From JAZQHR01 sp045540815 (lineage in GTDB: Bacteria; Bacillota; Clostridia; UMGS1810): DNA of 60,618 nt. Location of the stretch: assembly GCA_045540815.1 (NCBI GenBank), contig JAZQHY010000015.1, forward strand, positions 1 to 60,618, written 5' to 3'. A program made the position numbers and the translations under genes. Positions 6,656 through 15,358 of this stretch are shown here, one piece after another (the first letter of the stretch is position 1; every line of letters begins with the position of its first letter). The notes below the pieces were generated by a model, which was given only the letters and a program-made list of their open reading frames with translations, did not search any database and was not told the DNA's origin.

Positions 6656-8071
6656 TTAAAGCTTAAGAAAATCTTTCCATGCTTTTATATATTCAGTTGC
6701 TTTATATCTGTCATTGCTTTCGGCAAAAATTCTTAGAAGTGGTTCTGTTCCGCTGAAACGGCATATTACAAATGAGCCATCTTCAAAATACACTTTACAT
6801 CCGTCTTCGTAGTTTACACGTGCAACTTTATTTGAAAATTCGGGCAGTTTTTTCTGTACCATTACGATATTTTGTATATCATCTTTTTTGCTGTAATGGA
6901 ACTTAATATTATCCTCAACCATAACAAAGTTTCCATATTTTTTATATATAGCGTCAATAAGCTCAGTAGGTGTTTTTCCTGTTTTGCTCATCATCTCAAC
7001 AAAAAGCGATGCCGCGTATACAGAGTCCTTTCCGTGAATGTGTCCGCGCACTGTAAGACCGCCGCTTGATTCACCACCAAGCACCGCGTCTACTTCGTCA
7101 ATTTTCGAAGATATGTACTTAAATCCTACAGGCACTTCATAGCATTTTTCACCGAAATCAGCCGCAAGTCTGTCTAAAAGATGCGTAGTAGCCAGATTTC
7201 TTACTACAGGACCCTTCCAGCCTTTTTCTTCGTGAAGGTAGTTATAAAGAAGAACTAATATTTCGTTTGCATCTATATAACGTCCGTTATTATCTATTAT
7301 ACCAAGTCTGTCGCCATCGCCATCAATACCGATACCCAAATCATAACCGCCGTTTACAACGTCCATAGCCAGTCTTTTAAGTGTATCTTCAGTAGGCGCA
7401 GGCATACTTCCGCCGAAATATGCATCGCGGTTGCCGTTTATGATATCAACCGTACATCTTGCAGTATTTAATATAACCAAAAGCGGATAGGAAGACGAAC
7501 CGTGCATTGGGTCAAAAAGTATTCTTAGACCCCTTTCACGTATAGCTTTTGTATCAATAACTTCCAAAATATCGTCTATAAATTCATTAAACGGATTTTT
7601 AAGGTATTCAACCTTACTTTCTTTTAAAGCCTTATCAAAATCAACAGTATGTATATCGTCAGTTTCAATAGTTTCTATTATATCTTCCAACGCAGATGTT
7701 TCTGCAATTGATGCATCTCTTCCCTCTTCTACTATAAGCTTTATGCCATTGTAGTTAGAAGGATTGTGCGATGCAGTTACCTCAAGTCCGTAGTATAAAT
7801 TATTTGTCTTAACATAGTGCATTATAAGAGGCGTAGGTGCACTTCTGTTTAAAAACAGCACCTTAATATCATTTGCGCACAAAACCTCTGCAATCCACTT
7901 TGCAGCACTGTCCGACAAAAATCTTCTGTCGTATCCAATAATAACAGGCTTTTCTTCGTGGTTTTTGTTCTTAATGTAAACACATAGCGCCTGAGCAATT
8001 TTCTTAATATTTTCCATATTAAAATCCTTGCCTATCTCAGCTCTCCAACCGCCAGTTCCGAATTTAATCAT
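6656..8071 (-). CDS. Phosphoglucomutase/phosphomannomutase family protein
   Basis: 471 aa, complete alpha-D-phosphohexomutase. Start FGTGGWRAEIG; active-site TASHNP with the phosphoserine S101; metal loop D250-G-D-G-D-R255; sugar-binding GGESSGG near 335; and phosphate-binding RFSGTEPLLRIF near the C terminus. It interconverts hexose 1- and 6-phosphates. GESSGG fits both glucose and mannose, so the substrate is open. Transcribed alone from a perfect consensus promoter. Confidence 0.9.
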   Translation of the reverse strand: MIKFGTGGWRAEIGKDFNMENIKKIAQALCVYIKNKNHEEKPVIIGYDRRFLSDSAAKWIAEVLCANDIKVLFLNRSAPTPLIMHYVKTNNLYYGLEVTASHNPSNYNGIKLIVEEGRDASIAETSALEDIIETIETDDIHTVDFDKALKESKVEYLKNPFNEFIDDILEVIDTKAIRERGLRILFDPMHGSSSYPLLVILNTARCTVDIINGNRDAYFGGSMPAPTEDTLKRLAMDVVNGGYDLGIGIDGDGDRLGIIDNNGRYIDANEILVLLYNYLHEEKGWKGPVVRNLATTHLLDRLAADFGEKCYEVPVGFKYISSKIDEVDAVLGGESSGGLTVRGHIHGKDSVYAASLFVEMMSKTGKTPTELIDAIYKKYGNFVMVEDNIKFHYSKKDDIQNIVMVQKKLPEFSNKVARVNYEDGCKVYFEDGSFVICRFSGTEPLLRIFAESNDRYKATEYIKAWKDFLKL

Positions 8072-8107
8072 TACTAAATCATCCCCTGTAATTTAATTAG
8101 AAAACAC

Positions 8108-8136
8108 ATTATACCACGCAGGATTACCGATGTCAA
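8108..8136 (-). promoter_or_regulatory. Consensus promoter of the phosphohexomutase gene
   Basis: TTGACA (8131-8136), 17-bp spacer, TATAAT (8108-8113): both boxes match the sigma-A consensus fully, suggesting strong constitutive expression. Confidence 0.85.
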
Positions 8137-8194
8137 TAAATTTTCAAATGTTTTTTTATTGTATTTTAGTATAAACTTTACATTAAGCTTAAAA

Positions 8195-10798
8195 TCAGAT
8201 AAGTTTATCGCGAATCACTTTTAAAAATTCTGTGTTTTCAGCGTCTATGCTGTACATTTCGAGCATTTGCCTTATTGTTTCGTACACTCTGTCAACGTCC
8301 TCCTTAAGTGTCTGCGCACGCATTCTGAATGCTCCATTTCCAAATATTATAAGCTGTTCCAAATTGTCCGATGTGGCAACTGTAACCTTATAGTTTTTGC
8401 TTAATTCCTTTGCAGCTTTCTCTATATACGAATCGGCTGTCTGTGCCTCTTTTGTGTACACAACTGTGATGCCGTCAATATTTTCAACCTCACCGCGATT
8501 TCCCTTTACCCTATACGCGTCAAATACTATGATGATTTCGCTTTTTTTAAACACCTTGTATGTGACCATCGTTTCAATGAGCTTATTTCTCGCAGCTTCA
8601 AGATTATCCTTCGATATTCCCCTCAAATCGTCCCACGCAAATATGACATTGTACCCGTCTATAAGAAGATATTCTTTGTCAAATGCCTTTTTTGGCGCAT
8701 AGTGTTTCTGCACGGTTTCAAATTCTTTTTCTGTACGCAAAGTACGATTAGGATTGTCCGTTTTTATCTTGCCATAGGTGCGCTCAAATATTTTCATAAG
8801 CTCATCATCAGATGCGTTTATATTAGCGTATCTCGCACCACCCTCTGATACTTCTGCCTCTTTTTTCAGTTTTAGTATGCTTTCGAGGTGCATATGTTTG
8901 GTAACCTCATCCCATTTCACGTTAAACCCTGCCCCGTGCGAGCAAAATACCGAGTCAGCAGTATTTTCTATATCGGCGTCTGCATTGTAGCCTATATCAT
9001 CTATAATCAATTCAGGCTTTTTGCACACATCATATCCCGAAAACTTGCAGTTAAGCCTACCCTTTCCGTGAGTATAGCCGATAATTTCTTTATGATAGTT
9101 TCGAATGGCATCTGCTGATACTTTTCCAGATATTTTAGTCATATCGCCTTTAGTTTCAGGCATAGAAAATTCTGCGCCCATCATATCAAGGTCAGTCATA
9201 GCTCTTCCTACATTTTCGTGCGGAATTAATAGCTCAAACGCATAATACGGCTCCAGTAAAACGCTATTTGCACATCTAAGTCCGTGACGTACCGCCCTGT
9301 ATGTAGCTTGTCTGAAATCTCCGCCTTCGGTGTGTTTAAGGTGGGCTCTGCCTGATTTCAATGTGATTTTTATATCAGTAATCGACGAGCCTGTAAGCAC
9401 GCCTATATGCGATTTTTCCATTAAATGCGTAAGTATAAGCCTTTGCCAGTTTTTGTCGAGCGCATCTTCGCTACAATCAGTTTCAAACTTCATTCCCGAC
9501 CCGCGCGGAAGCGGTTCAAGAAGTAAATGTACCTCGGCATAATGGCGTAATGGCTCGTAGTGTCCCACTCCTTCCACCTTATTTGAAATAGTTTCTTTAT
9601 ATACTATTCTGCCTTCTTCAAACTCCACGTTTATACCAAATCGTTTTGATATAATCTGTTTTAACACCTCAAGCTGTATTTCACCCATTATACGTAGGTT
9701 TATTTCTTTTAAATGCTCATTCCACGATACGTTAAGCTGTGTTTCCTCCTGCTCGAGTTGTTTTAATTTCTCAAGTGCCGTAGCATTGTCTACCCCTTCG
9801 GGCAGAATTACGCGATAATTAAATATCGGTTCGGACAAAAGTCTTCCCGAATTTTTCTCAAAACCAAGTCCCTGCCCTGCATAAGTCCTTGCAGGTCCTG
9901 TCACTGCGCATACCATACCTGTTTCGGCAATGTCAACACTTTTATATTTTTCGCCCGAATAAATGCGTATTTCGTTAATTTTCTCGGTATATTCATCGCC
10001 CGATTCAATAAGGCTTTTCACCTTAAGGTTTTCGCCTGTTATCTTCATAAATGTAAGACGTTGCCCTTTGTCATCGGTGGATATTTTAAATATCTTTGCG
10101 CCAAATTCCGATAACGGATTGTCCTGTTTTGTAAGACGGATAAAAGCAGTAAGAAATTCTTCGACGCCTTCCATTTTAAGTGCAGAACCTGAAAAACACG
10201 GAATAACATTTCGCGTTTTAATAGCATTTACCACTAATTTTTCGTCAATTTCGCCTATTTCAAGATAAGAGTGCATAATATCCTCGTCGCACACAGCGAT
10301 GTTTTCGCAAAGGGTGTCTTTATCACTATCACAGAAATCAACAAAGTTTGCACCAAAGTCATTTTTTAGTTCTTCTATAACTCGGGTTTTGTCCGCACCC
10401 GATAAATCAAGCTTGTTTATGAACACAAACGTTGGAACGCTGTGCTTTAAAAGAAGTTGCCACAATGTTTTGGTATGACTCTGTATGCCGTCTGTCGCAC
10501 TTACAACTAAAATTGCATAGTCAAGCACCGCAAGCGTACGTTCCGCTTCGGCTGAAAAATCGATATGACCGGGCGTATCGAGGAGCGTTATATACGCATC
10601 ATCTGCAGATATTACTGCCTGCTTTGAAAATATGGTTATTCCCCTTTTTCGCTCGATATCATCAGTATCTAAAAATGTATTTTGCGCATCTACTCTGCCA
10701 AGCTTTCGTATCTCGCCCGCACAGTAAAGAAGGCCTTCCGAAAGCGTAGTCTTTCCCGCATCAACGTGCGCAAGTATTCCTGTGACAATTCTTTTCAT
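8195..10798 (-). CDS. Tet/EF-G-like translation GTPase fused to a NYN nuclease domain
   Basis: 867 aa; Tet(M)-class ribosomal protection proteins are ~640 aa. Residues 1-~640 form an EF-G-like factor: P-loop AHVDAGKTT (10-18), RGITI switch (52-56), DTPGH (74-78), NKLD (128-131), then EF-G domains II-V. A linker with two cysteines (about 640-700) joins a NYN/PIN-like domain (about 706-850) with acidic residues D714 (LLIDGYN), D760 (VFDAYR), D789 (TADSYIEK) and D811 (ATSDN), as in YacP/Rae1-type ribosome-associated endonucleases. By family the GTPase part should bind the ribosome, so the NYN part may cleave mRNA or rRNA there. Lineages of such fusions exist in clostridia as translation factor GTPase family proteins; I would not call it tetracycline resistance. 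A 102-aa gene lies 35 bases upstream on the same strand. Confidence 0.85.
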   Translation of the reverse strand: MKRIVTGILAHVDAGKTTLSEGLLYCAGEIRKLGRVDAQNTFLDTDDIERKRGITIFSKQAVISADDAYITLLDTPGHIDFSAEAERTLAVLDYAILVVSATDGIQSHTKTLWQLLLKHSVPTFVFINKLDLSGADKTRVIEELKNDFGANFVDFCDSDKDTLCENIAVCDEDIMHSYLEIGEIDEKLVVNAIKTRNVIPCFSGSALKMEGVEEFLTAFIRLTKQDNPLSEFGAKIFKISTDDKGQRLTFMKITGENLKVKSLIESGDEYTEKINEIRIYSGEKYKSVDIAETGMVCAVTGPARTYAGQGLGFEKNSGRLLSEPIFNYRVILPEGVDNATALEKLKQLEQEETQLNVSWNEHLKEINLRIMGEIQLEVLKQIISKRFGINVEFEEGRIVYKETISNKVEGVGHYEPLRHYAEVHLLLEPLPRGSGMKFETDCSEDALDKNWQRLILTHLMEKSHIGVLTGSSITDIKITLKSGRAHLKHTEGGDFRQATYRAVRHGLRCANSVLLEPYYAFELLIPHENVGRAMTDLDMMGAEFSMPETKGDMTKISGKVSADAIRNYHKEIIGYTHGKGRLNCKFSGYDVCKKPELIIDDIGYNADADIENTADSVFCSHGAGFNVKWDEVTKHMHLESILKLKKEAEVSEGGARYANINASDDELMKIFERTYGKIKTDNPNRTLRTEKEFETVQKHYAPKKAFDKEYLLIDGYNVIFAWDDLRGISKDNLEAARNKLIETMVTYKVFKKSEIIIVFDAYRVKGNRGEVENIDGITVVYTKEAQTADSYIEKAAKELSKNYKVTVATSDNLEQLIIFGNGAFRMRAQTLKEDVDRVYETIRQMLEMYSIDAENTEFLKVIRDKLI

Positions 10799-10833
10799 AT
10801 TAGATAAGTTTCTCCGTTTTGGTTTATATGCAG

Positions 10834-11142
10834 TTATTTAAAGCTAATTATATTGCTTCCCTTATACTTAAGTGTACCCTTTTTCCCCGTTGGATAATTG
10901 CTATACGAATATTCCGAAACATTAAATGAGAGCTTTTTATCGTCTGTTTTAAATACTATAATGTGTCTTCCCGGTCTGAAAGCTTTGGGATATCTTGAAA
11001 CCGCATCATGCTTATATTTATCAATCACTTCAGCCTTAACAGTTTTAACAGGAGCAAATCTATTCCAAATTAGCTTTTTTATAATAAAAGCCCAGCAAAG
11101 TACAAACAAAATAACAAATAATAAATTAATTGCAGTATTCAT
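10834..11142 (-). CDS. Single-TM protein with DUF2500/DUF7489-like domain
   Basis: 102 aa. One N-terminal membrane segment (about residues 5-25) is followed by a small beta-rich domain: KAEVIDKYKH, IIVFKTDDKKLSFNVSE and GKKGTLKYKG. This is the pattern of DUF2500-like domains, which have no assigned function. GGGAGG precedes the ATG. It is probably cotranscribed with the GTPase-NYN gene. Confidence 0.65.
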   Translation of the reverse strand: MNTAINLLFVILFVLCWAFIIKKLIWNRFAPVKTVKAEVIDKYKHDAVSRYPKAFRPGRHIIVFKTDDKKLSFNVSEYSYSNYPTGKKGTLKYKGSNIISFK

Positions 11143-11166
11143 TATATCCCTCCCTGTTTAATGTAG

Positions 11167-11195
11167 TTATGACATTCCCTATATGATTTTGTCAA
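11167..11195 (-). promoter_or_regulatory. Promoter of the DUF2500-like / GTPase-NYN pair
   Basis: TTGACA (11190-11195), 17-bp spacer, TCATAA (11167-11172). The -35 is perfect and the -10 weak. Confidence 0.55.
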
Positions 11196-11234
11196 GACCG
11201 GCTTACAAATACTATTCAAAATGCTAGCGCCTTA

Positions 11235-12608
11235 CTATACAGAATTTAAGTCAAGATTATCATCAGGCAAGTTTTTTAAAAAACTTAACACAAGCGGTGC
11301 AGAAATAAAAAATGCAAGCACATCCGCTATCGCCTGTGCCGACTGAACACCAAAAAGACCGAACAATTTTGTAAGTATCAGCAAAATAGGTATAAACAAT
11401 ATTCCACTTCTGAGCATTGATAAAAAAGTTGCTTTTTTATTTTCTCCTATACTCTGGAAAAGCATATTTGCACAAATTGTCATCGGGTGGAAGAAAAGTG
11501 CAAGGAGTTGTAACTTCAAACTAAGCGTACCTATTGCAATAACCGTCGGATCATCGCGGAATAGCCCTATTAAGTGATTTGAAAAAATCAGACCAATCAC
11601 AACAAACACACCCAGCATAAGCTCGCCTATTCCAAAGGTAAAATAGAATGCACGTTTTACTCTTGAATATATCCTTGCACCATAGTTAAATGACGCCACC
11701 GGTTGAAATCCCTGACCAATACCAAGTCCTACTGCAAATATAAAGAATGTAATTCTATTAACAATGGACATGGCTGCAACAGCAGCATCACCACCAACTT
11801 CGCCTGCCATATTGTTTAGTGTCATCGTAGCAATACTGTTTAACCCCTGACGGCAAAAGCTTGGAAATCCTGTTGCCATAATCTCAAATATCCCCTTGGG
11901 ATTTTCTTTTACATATTTCACACTAAGTTTACTTAGTGTTTTTCCTCTAAAAAACATTGAAATCAAAATTAAAAATCCTACAACCTGTGAAATAGCTGTA
12001 GACAGCCCTGCGCCAGCTATACCCATATCAAATCCAAATATCAGTATCGGGTCGCATATTATATTCAAAATACCGCCGATGGTAAGACCTATCATAGCGA
12101 AAAAAGCTTTGCCTTCATATCTTAAAATGTTATTTAATGCAAAGCTTGCCATAGTAAGCGGAGAGGCAATCAGAATATATATTCCATATCCCTTCGCATA
12201 TGGAAGAATAGTGTCTGTACTGCCTAGCATCCTCATAAGAGGCTCTATAAATATAAGCCCCATAACACCAATAAGCGCACCTACACAAAGGCATGCCAAA
12301 ATGCTTAATGATGCAAAAACACTTGCACTGTGATCATCTTTCTGCCCCAATTTACGTGCAATTATGCTTCCCGCACCGTGACCAAACATAAACCCAAATG
12401 CTTGAATAATAGCCATCAGCCCAAACACAACGCCAACCGCACCGCTGGCACTGTTACCAAGCTCGCTTACAAAATAAGTATCTGCCATATTATAAATATT
12501 TGTTACCAGCATACTGATAGTTGTGGGAATTCCAAGTGTAATTACAAGCTTAGGGATTGGCCAAGTAGTCATTTTATCATATTGATTTAATTCGCTTTTC
12601 TGTGTCAT
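11235..12608 (-). CDS. MATE family efflux transporter
   Basis: 457 aa from the ATG at 12608 (GAGATG upstream; the ATG seven codons earlier has no site). Twelve hydrophobic segments in two homologous halves are visible. N-terminal WPIPKLVITLGIPTTISMLVTNIYNMADTYFVS is the usual MatE opening, and GFPSFCRQGLNSIATMTLNN opens the second half. MATE pumps export drugs or metabolites in exchange for Na+ or H+; the substrate is unknown. No promoter box is convincing in 12609-12700, which is AT-rich. Confidence 0.85.
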   Translation of the reverse strand: MTQKSELNQYDKMTTWPIPKLVITLGIPTTISMLVTNIYNMADTYFVSELGNSASGAVGVVFGLMAIIQAFGFMFGHGAGSIIARKLGQKDDHSASVFASLSILACLCVGALIGVMGLIFIEPLMRMLGSTDTILPYAKGYGIYILIASPLTMASFALNNILRYEGKAFFAMIGLTIGGILNIICDPILIFGFDMGIAGAGLSTAISQVVGFLILISMFFRGKTLSKLSVKYVKENPKGIFEIMATGFPSFCRQGLNSIATMTLNNMAGEVGGDAAVAAMSIVNRITFFIFAVGLGIGQGFQPVASFNYGARIYSRVKRAFYFTFGIGELMLGVFVVIGLIFSNHLIGLFRDDPTVIAIGTLSLKLQLLALFFHPMTICANMLFQSIGENKKATFLSMLRSGILFIPILLILTKLFGLFGVQSAQAIADVLAFFISAPLVLSFLKNLPDDNLDLNSV

Positions 12609-12738
12609 CTGTTCATCTCTTTTCAACATCTTTGGATTATAAAACCTAAGCGCTTTAGTTATTCATTGTTATTATTAAATTTAATTTTCTGTTACCTTAT
12701 TATACCTTATATATCTTATAAAATCAAATCTAATATTT

Positions 12739-12785
12739 TCGTCATTTTCCGACATAAGTCCGTTTTATCGGACAGGTGATTTTGT
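12739..12785 (+). promoter_or_regulatory. Inverted repeats upstream of the 37-aa gene
   Basis: TCCGA...TCGGA and GTCCG-TTTTAT-CGGAC overlap, so the second arm can pair with either partner. A sequence GTGATTTTGTAAAATGAAATTG follows in two short blocks. It could be a repressor site or part of a folded leader; no convincing -35/-10 pair was found. Confidence 0.35.
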
Positions 12786-12847
12786 AAAATGAAATTGTAA
12801 AGAGGAAACAACAAGGCAAAAAATATAGATATACGGAGGTATAAATT

Positions 12848-12961
12848 ATGAAACTATTAGCTACTATGGGTGTTATTTATTTGGCTGGATTATTTCCTGT
12901 ATTTGGGATTATAGCAGGGCTTGCGTTACTTTCATATCCTATAATAGTTTCTGCAAGATAA
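12848..12961 (+). CDS. 37-aa single-span membrane peptide
   Basis: ATG at 12848 with ACGGAGG eight bases upstream, one of the best ribosome binding sites in the window, and a strong terminator two bases after the stop. The peptide begins MKLLATMGVIYLAG and is hydrophobic through most of its length with proline and glycine near the middle, ending SAR. I recognise no family. Good site, tight terminator and hydrophobic composition together make it a likely real gene. A type I toxin or a small regulatory peptide are both possible. Confidence 0.6.
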   Translation: MKLLATMGVIYLAGLFPVFGIIAGLALLSYPIIVSAR

Positions 12962-12990
12962 AAACAGGCGGATGATAATCCGCCTGTTTT
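12961..12990. terminator. Bidirectional terminator
   Basis: 13-bp stem AAAACAGGCGGAT (12961-12973) / ATCCGCCTGTTTT (12978-12990). It ends the 37-aa gene (+) and the WYL regulator gene (-). Confidence 0.9.
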
Positions 12991-13970
12991 TATTTATCAT
13001 ACACGCTTTTAACGCTTTCCAAAAGACTTTTCATCTCGTCAACAACGCTCTCAGGCGAAACAATCTTCGCCTTATCGCCAAAGCTCATAACCCACGACAA
13101 AAAGTGCGGACTTACTGCAACCTTAACACGACATATAAAGTGGTCATCCCCGTCTTTCATAACAGGTATATCTGTGCCAAACCTGTCAAACACTACGCCA
13201 ACGAGGGAATTTTCAAACCTTATCGCAACCTCGATTTCATCTCCGCCAAACATCGAGAACATCTTTTTGGAATACTCCGAAAGGTCAAACTCATTATCGG
13301 TTACAACCCTATCCTCGTCGTTTATCTCTATACTGTCCATCTTATCCACACGGTAATGAACGTACTTGCCGTACTTTTCCTTGTATGTAATAAGATAATA
13401 ATTTTCGTCATCCCACGTCATAGCAACAGGCGATTCTGTATAGCGCTCACCATTTTTTCTATACACCTTTTCCTTGTTTATATCAAGCGAGAAATACTTA
13501 AACGTTATCTGCTTATTGGCAGCAATCGCATCGTGAATTTTATCAACGTTATAATAAATCTTCTCGTTTAACGTCTTAACGCGGTTTGTTACAAACACCT
13601 GTCTGTGAAGCTTTTTTGCATTGGACTCGCTGGTTAGCTTTTCAATCTTTGAAATAAGCTCCATACTTTTCTTTCGTGTTATAAATTTTGACGCCTGAAC
13701 GCTATCCACCAACAACTTTAATTCAGGTAATTCAAAATCCCTCTCGCCTATAAAATATCCGTATGACTTTCCTGCTTTAGTGCATATATCAAGTCCGTAT
13801 TGCCTTAAATGTTCAATATCATCGTATATGCTTTTCCTCTCGGCAGATATTCCATAACGCGAAAGCTCCTCTATAATTTGCGGTACAGTAATGGTGTGCT
13901 CGTCATCTGTTTTTTCGAGTAGCATTTGCATTATATACAACATTTTTAATTTTTGATAAGACTGTTTCAT
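12990..13970 (-). CDS. WYL domain transcriptional regulator
   Basis: 326 aa. An N-terminal winged helix (about 1-75; VPQIIEELSRYGISAERKSIYDDIEHLR) is followed by a WYL domain (about 135-215) with ITFKYF, SPVAMTWDDENYYLITY and VHYRVDKM, and a C-terminal extension. WYL domains bind nucleotides, single-stranded nucleic acid or other ligands. It is the last gene of the dtd-ZIP-WYL run, nine bases after the ZIP stop. Its target is unknown. Confidence 0.85.
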   Translation of the reverse strand: MKQSYQKLKMLYIMQMLLEKTDDEHTITVPQIIEELSRYGISAERKSIYDDIEHLRQYGLDICTKAGKSYGYFIGERDFELPELKLLVDSVQASKFITRKKSMELISKIEKLTSESNAKKLHRQVFVTNRVKTLNEKIYYNVDKIHDAIAANKQITFKYFSLDINKEKVYRKNGERYTESPVAMTWDDENYYLITYKEKYGKYVHYRVDKMDSIEINDEDRVVTDNEFDLSEYSKKMFSMFGGDEIEVAIRFENSLVGVVFDRFGTDIPVMKDGDDHFICRVKVAVSPHFLSWVMSFGDKAKIVSPESVVDEMKSLLESVKSVYDK

Positions 13971-13979
13971 AGTTTACTC

Positions 13980-14732
13980 CTATCCAAGCAGTACGTCCGA
14001 CACAAGCATTACGCAAAAGCCTACCAATAGCGCATATGTGGCACCTCTCTGGCTTCCGTGCGCATGAGTTTCGGGTATCATTTCATCGCTTATAACATAC
14101 AGCATAGTTCCACCTGCAAACGCAAGTGCGAATGGAAGTATTACCTCTGCTACACTTACTGCAAAAAAGCCAAGAAGTGTACCCACCACTTCAACAAGTC
14201 CTGTAGCTAGTGCGAACAAAAATGTTCTAGATGGACTTACACCCGATGCGAGCATAGGACCTATGATAACCATACCTTCGGGGATATTTTGAAGCGCTAT
14301 ACCGCCTGCTATAAGTAACGCCTCAGAGGTGTTACCCGAGCCAAATCCCACACCTGCAGCTATACCTTCGGGAAGATTATGAATAGCAATAGCTGTTACA
14401 AACAAAAGCACCTTGCTTAGGTTTGAACTCCCGTGGTTTTCAGGCTCTGCGCCAACAAGCTTGTGCATATGTGGAACAAGCTTGTCGATTAGATTTAAGC
14501 ATATCGCGCCTGCAAATATTCCAGCAACGCAGACAGGAAGTCCAACATTTCCGCCATATTCTATGCTTGGCAGTACAAGTCCGAGTATCGCCGCCGCAAG
14601 CATTACACCTGCTGCAAACGACAATACTATGTCACTGAAACGATGTGATATATTTTTAAATAAAAATCCTATTACCGCACCAACGCAGGTAGCACCGCCC
14701 ACACCAAGGGCAGTTATAAGTACCATATTCAT
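13980..14732 (-). CDS. ZIP family metal transporter
   Basis: 250 aa from the ATG at 14732. The upstream in-frame ATG overlaps the GGAGG that serves this start. The paired metal-binding motifs are intact: HNLPEGIA in TM4 and NIPEGM in TM5, where the second His is replaced by Asn as in many bacterial ZupT/GufA-like members. A loop HMHKL and a late HAHG are His-containing. It likely imports zinc or another divalent metal. It lies between dtd and the WYL gene in one operon. Confidence 0.85.
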   Translation of the reverse strand: MNMVLITALGVGGATCVGAVIGFLFKNISHRFSDIVLSFAAGVMLAAAILGLVLPSIEYGGNVGLPVCVAGIFAGAICLNLIDKLVPHMHKLVGAEPENHGSSNLSKVLLFVTAIAIHNLPEGIAAGVGFGSGNTSEALLIAGGIALQNIPEGMVIIGPMLASGVSPSRTFLFALATGLVEVVGTLLGFFAVSVAEVILPFALAFAGGTMLYVISDEMIPETHAHGSQRGATYALLVGFCVMLVSDVLLG

Positions 14733-14750
14733 TATAAGCACCTCCATTAT

Positions 14751-15203
14751 TTATGATAATATTTCATTACTGTCAAGTACAAGCGTAAATGGTCCGTCAT
14801 TTACAAGTGACACCTTCATATCTGCGCCAAACTCACCGCACTCTACTTTTCCAAAAAGCTCTTTGCATCTTGACTTAACGTGTTCATAAAGTCTAATTGC
14901 CACATCAGGACCTCCTGCATTTGTAAAGCTTGGTCTGTTTCCCTTTCGGCAGTCAGCATACAGGGTAAACTGCGATACTACGAGTACCTCTCCGCTAACG
15001 TTATCTATACTAAGGTTCGTTTTGCCGTTTTCGTCCTCAAATATCCTAAGCCGTGATATCTTTTCTATCATTTTGTCAGCAATCTCTTCGGTGTCAGTAT
15101 TTGATACACCCATTAAAAGAAGGTAGCCCTTACCTATCTCACCAACTGTTTTGCCATCTATATCAACTTTTGCCTCAAGCACTCTTTGAAGTACAAATTT
15201 CAA
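14751..15203 (-). CDS. dtd: D-aminoacyl-tRNA deacylase
   Basis: 150 aa, the usual length. SQFTLYAD and NDGPFT (the NxGP motif) are the two active-site signatures; here Phe stands where Val is usual. It hydrolyses D-amino acids, and achiral glycine, from mischarged tRNA. The start codon is TTG at 15203 with GAGG eight bases upstream. It is first of the dtd-ZIP-WYL operon. Confidence 0.9.
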   Translation of the reverse strand: MKFVLQRVLEAKVDIDGKTVGEIGKGYLLLMGVSNTDTEEIADKMIEKISRLRIFEDENGKTNLSIDNVSGEVLVVSQFTLYADCRKGNRPSFTNAGGPDVAIRLYEHVKSRCKELFGKVECGEFGADMKVSLVNDGPFTLVLDSNEILS

Positions 15204-15234
15204 GTCATTCGCCTCATTTCTTTAGTATATAAAT

Positions 15235-15263
15235 ATTTTACTATTTTTTGAGGTTATTTACAA
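15235..15263 (-). promoter_or_regulatory. Promoter of the dtd operon
   Basis: TTGTAA (15258-15263), 17-bp spacer, TAAAAT (15235-15240). Confidence 0.55.
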
Positions 15264-15284
15264 GGTTTTTTGCTATAAAAAGAA

Positions 15285-15311
15285 AAACAGTCATCTTTCG
15301 ATAACTGTTTT
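15285..15311 (-). terminator. Terminator of the TM2-protein operon
   Basis: AAACAGT-ATC/GAT-ACTGTTT hairpin with a TTTC loop; on the minus strand it is followed by a T-rich run (TTTTTCTTTTT). Confidence 0.75.
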
Positions 15312-15320
15312 GAATTTGAT

Positions 15321-15342
15321 TTTCATGTTCATAATGGATGCA
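15321..15342. repeat. 22-bp dispersed repeat, copy 1
   Basis: 20 of 22 bases match 27164-27185. Shared core ATAATGGATGCA. Both copies lie 6-10 bases beyond a terminator-like hairpin, outside any gene. Confidence 0.5.
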
Positions 15343-15358
15343 ATAAATAATGAATAAA

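Noticed and set aside
8397..8702. Plus-strand open frames inside the GTPase-NYN gene and similar frames opposite potC, aroC and spoIIGA
   Set aside because: They follow the codon pattern of the real gene on the other strand and have no ribosome sites.
8195..10798. Tetracycline resistance gene tet(M)-like
   Set aside because: The protein is ~230 aa longer with a NYN domain and is part of the ordinary chromosome; resistance cannot be claimed.
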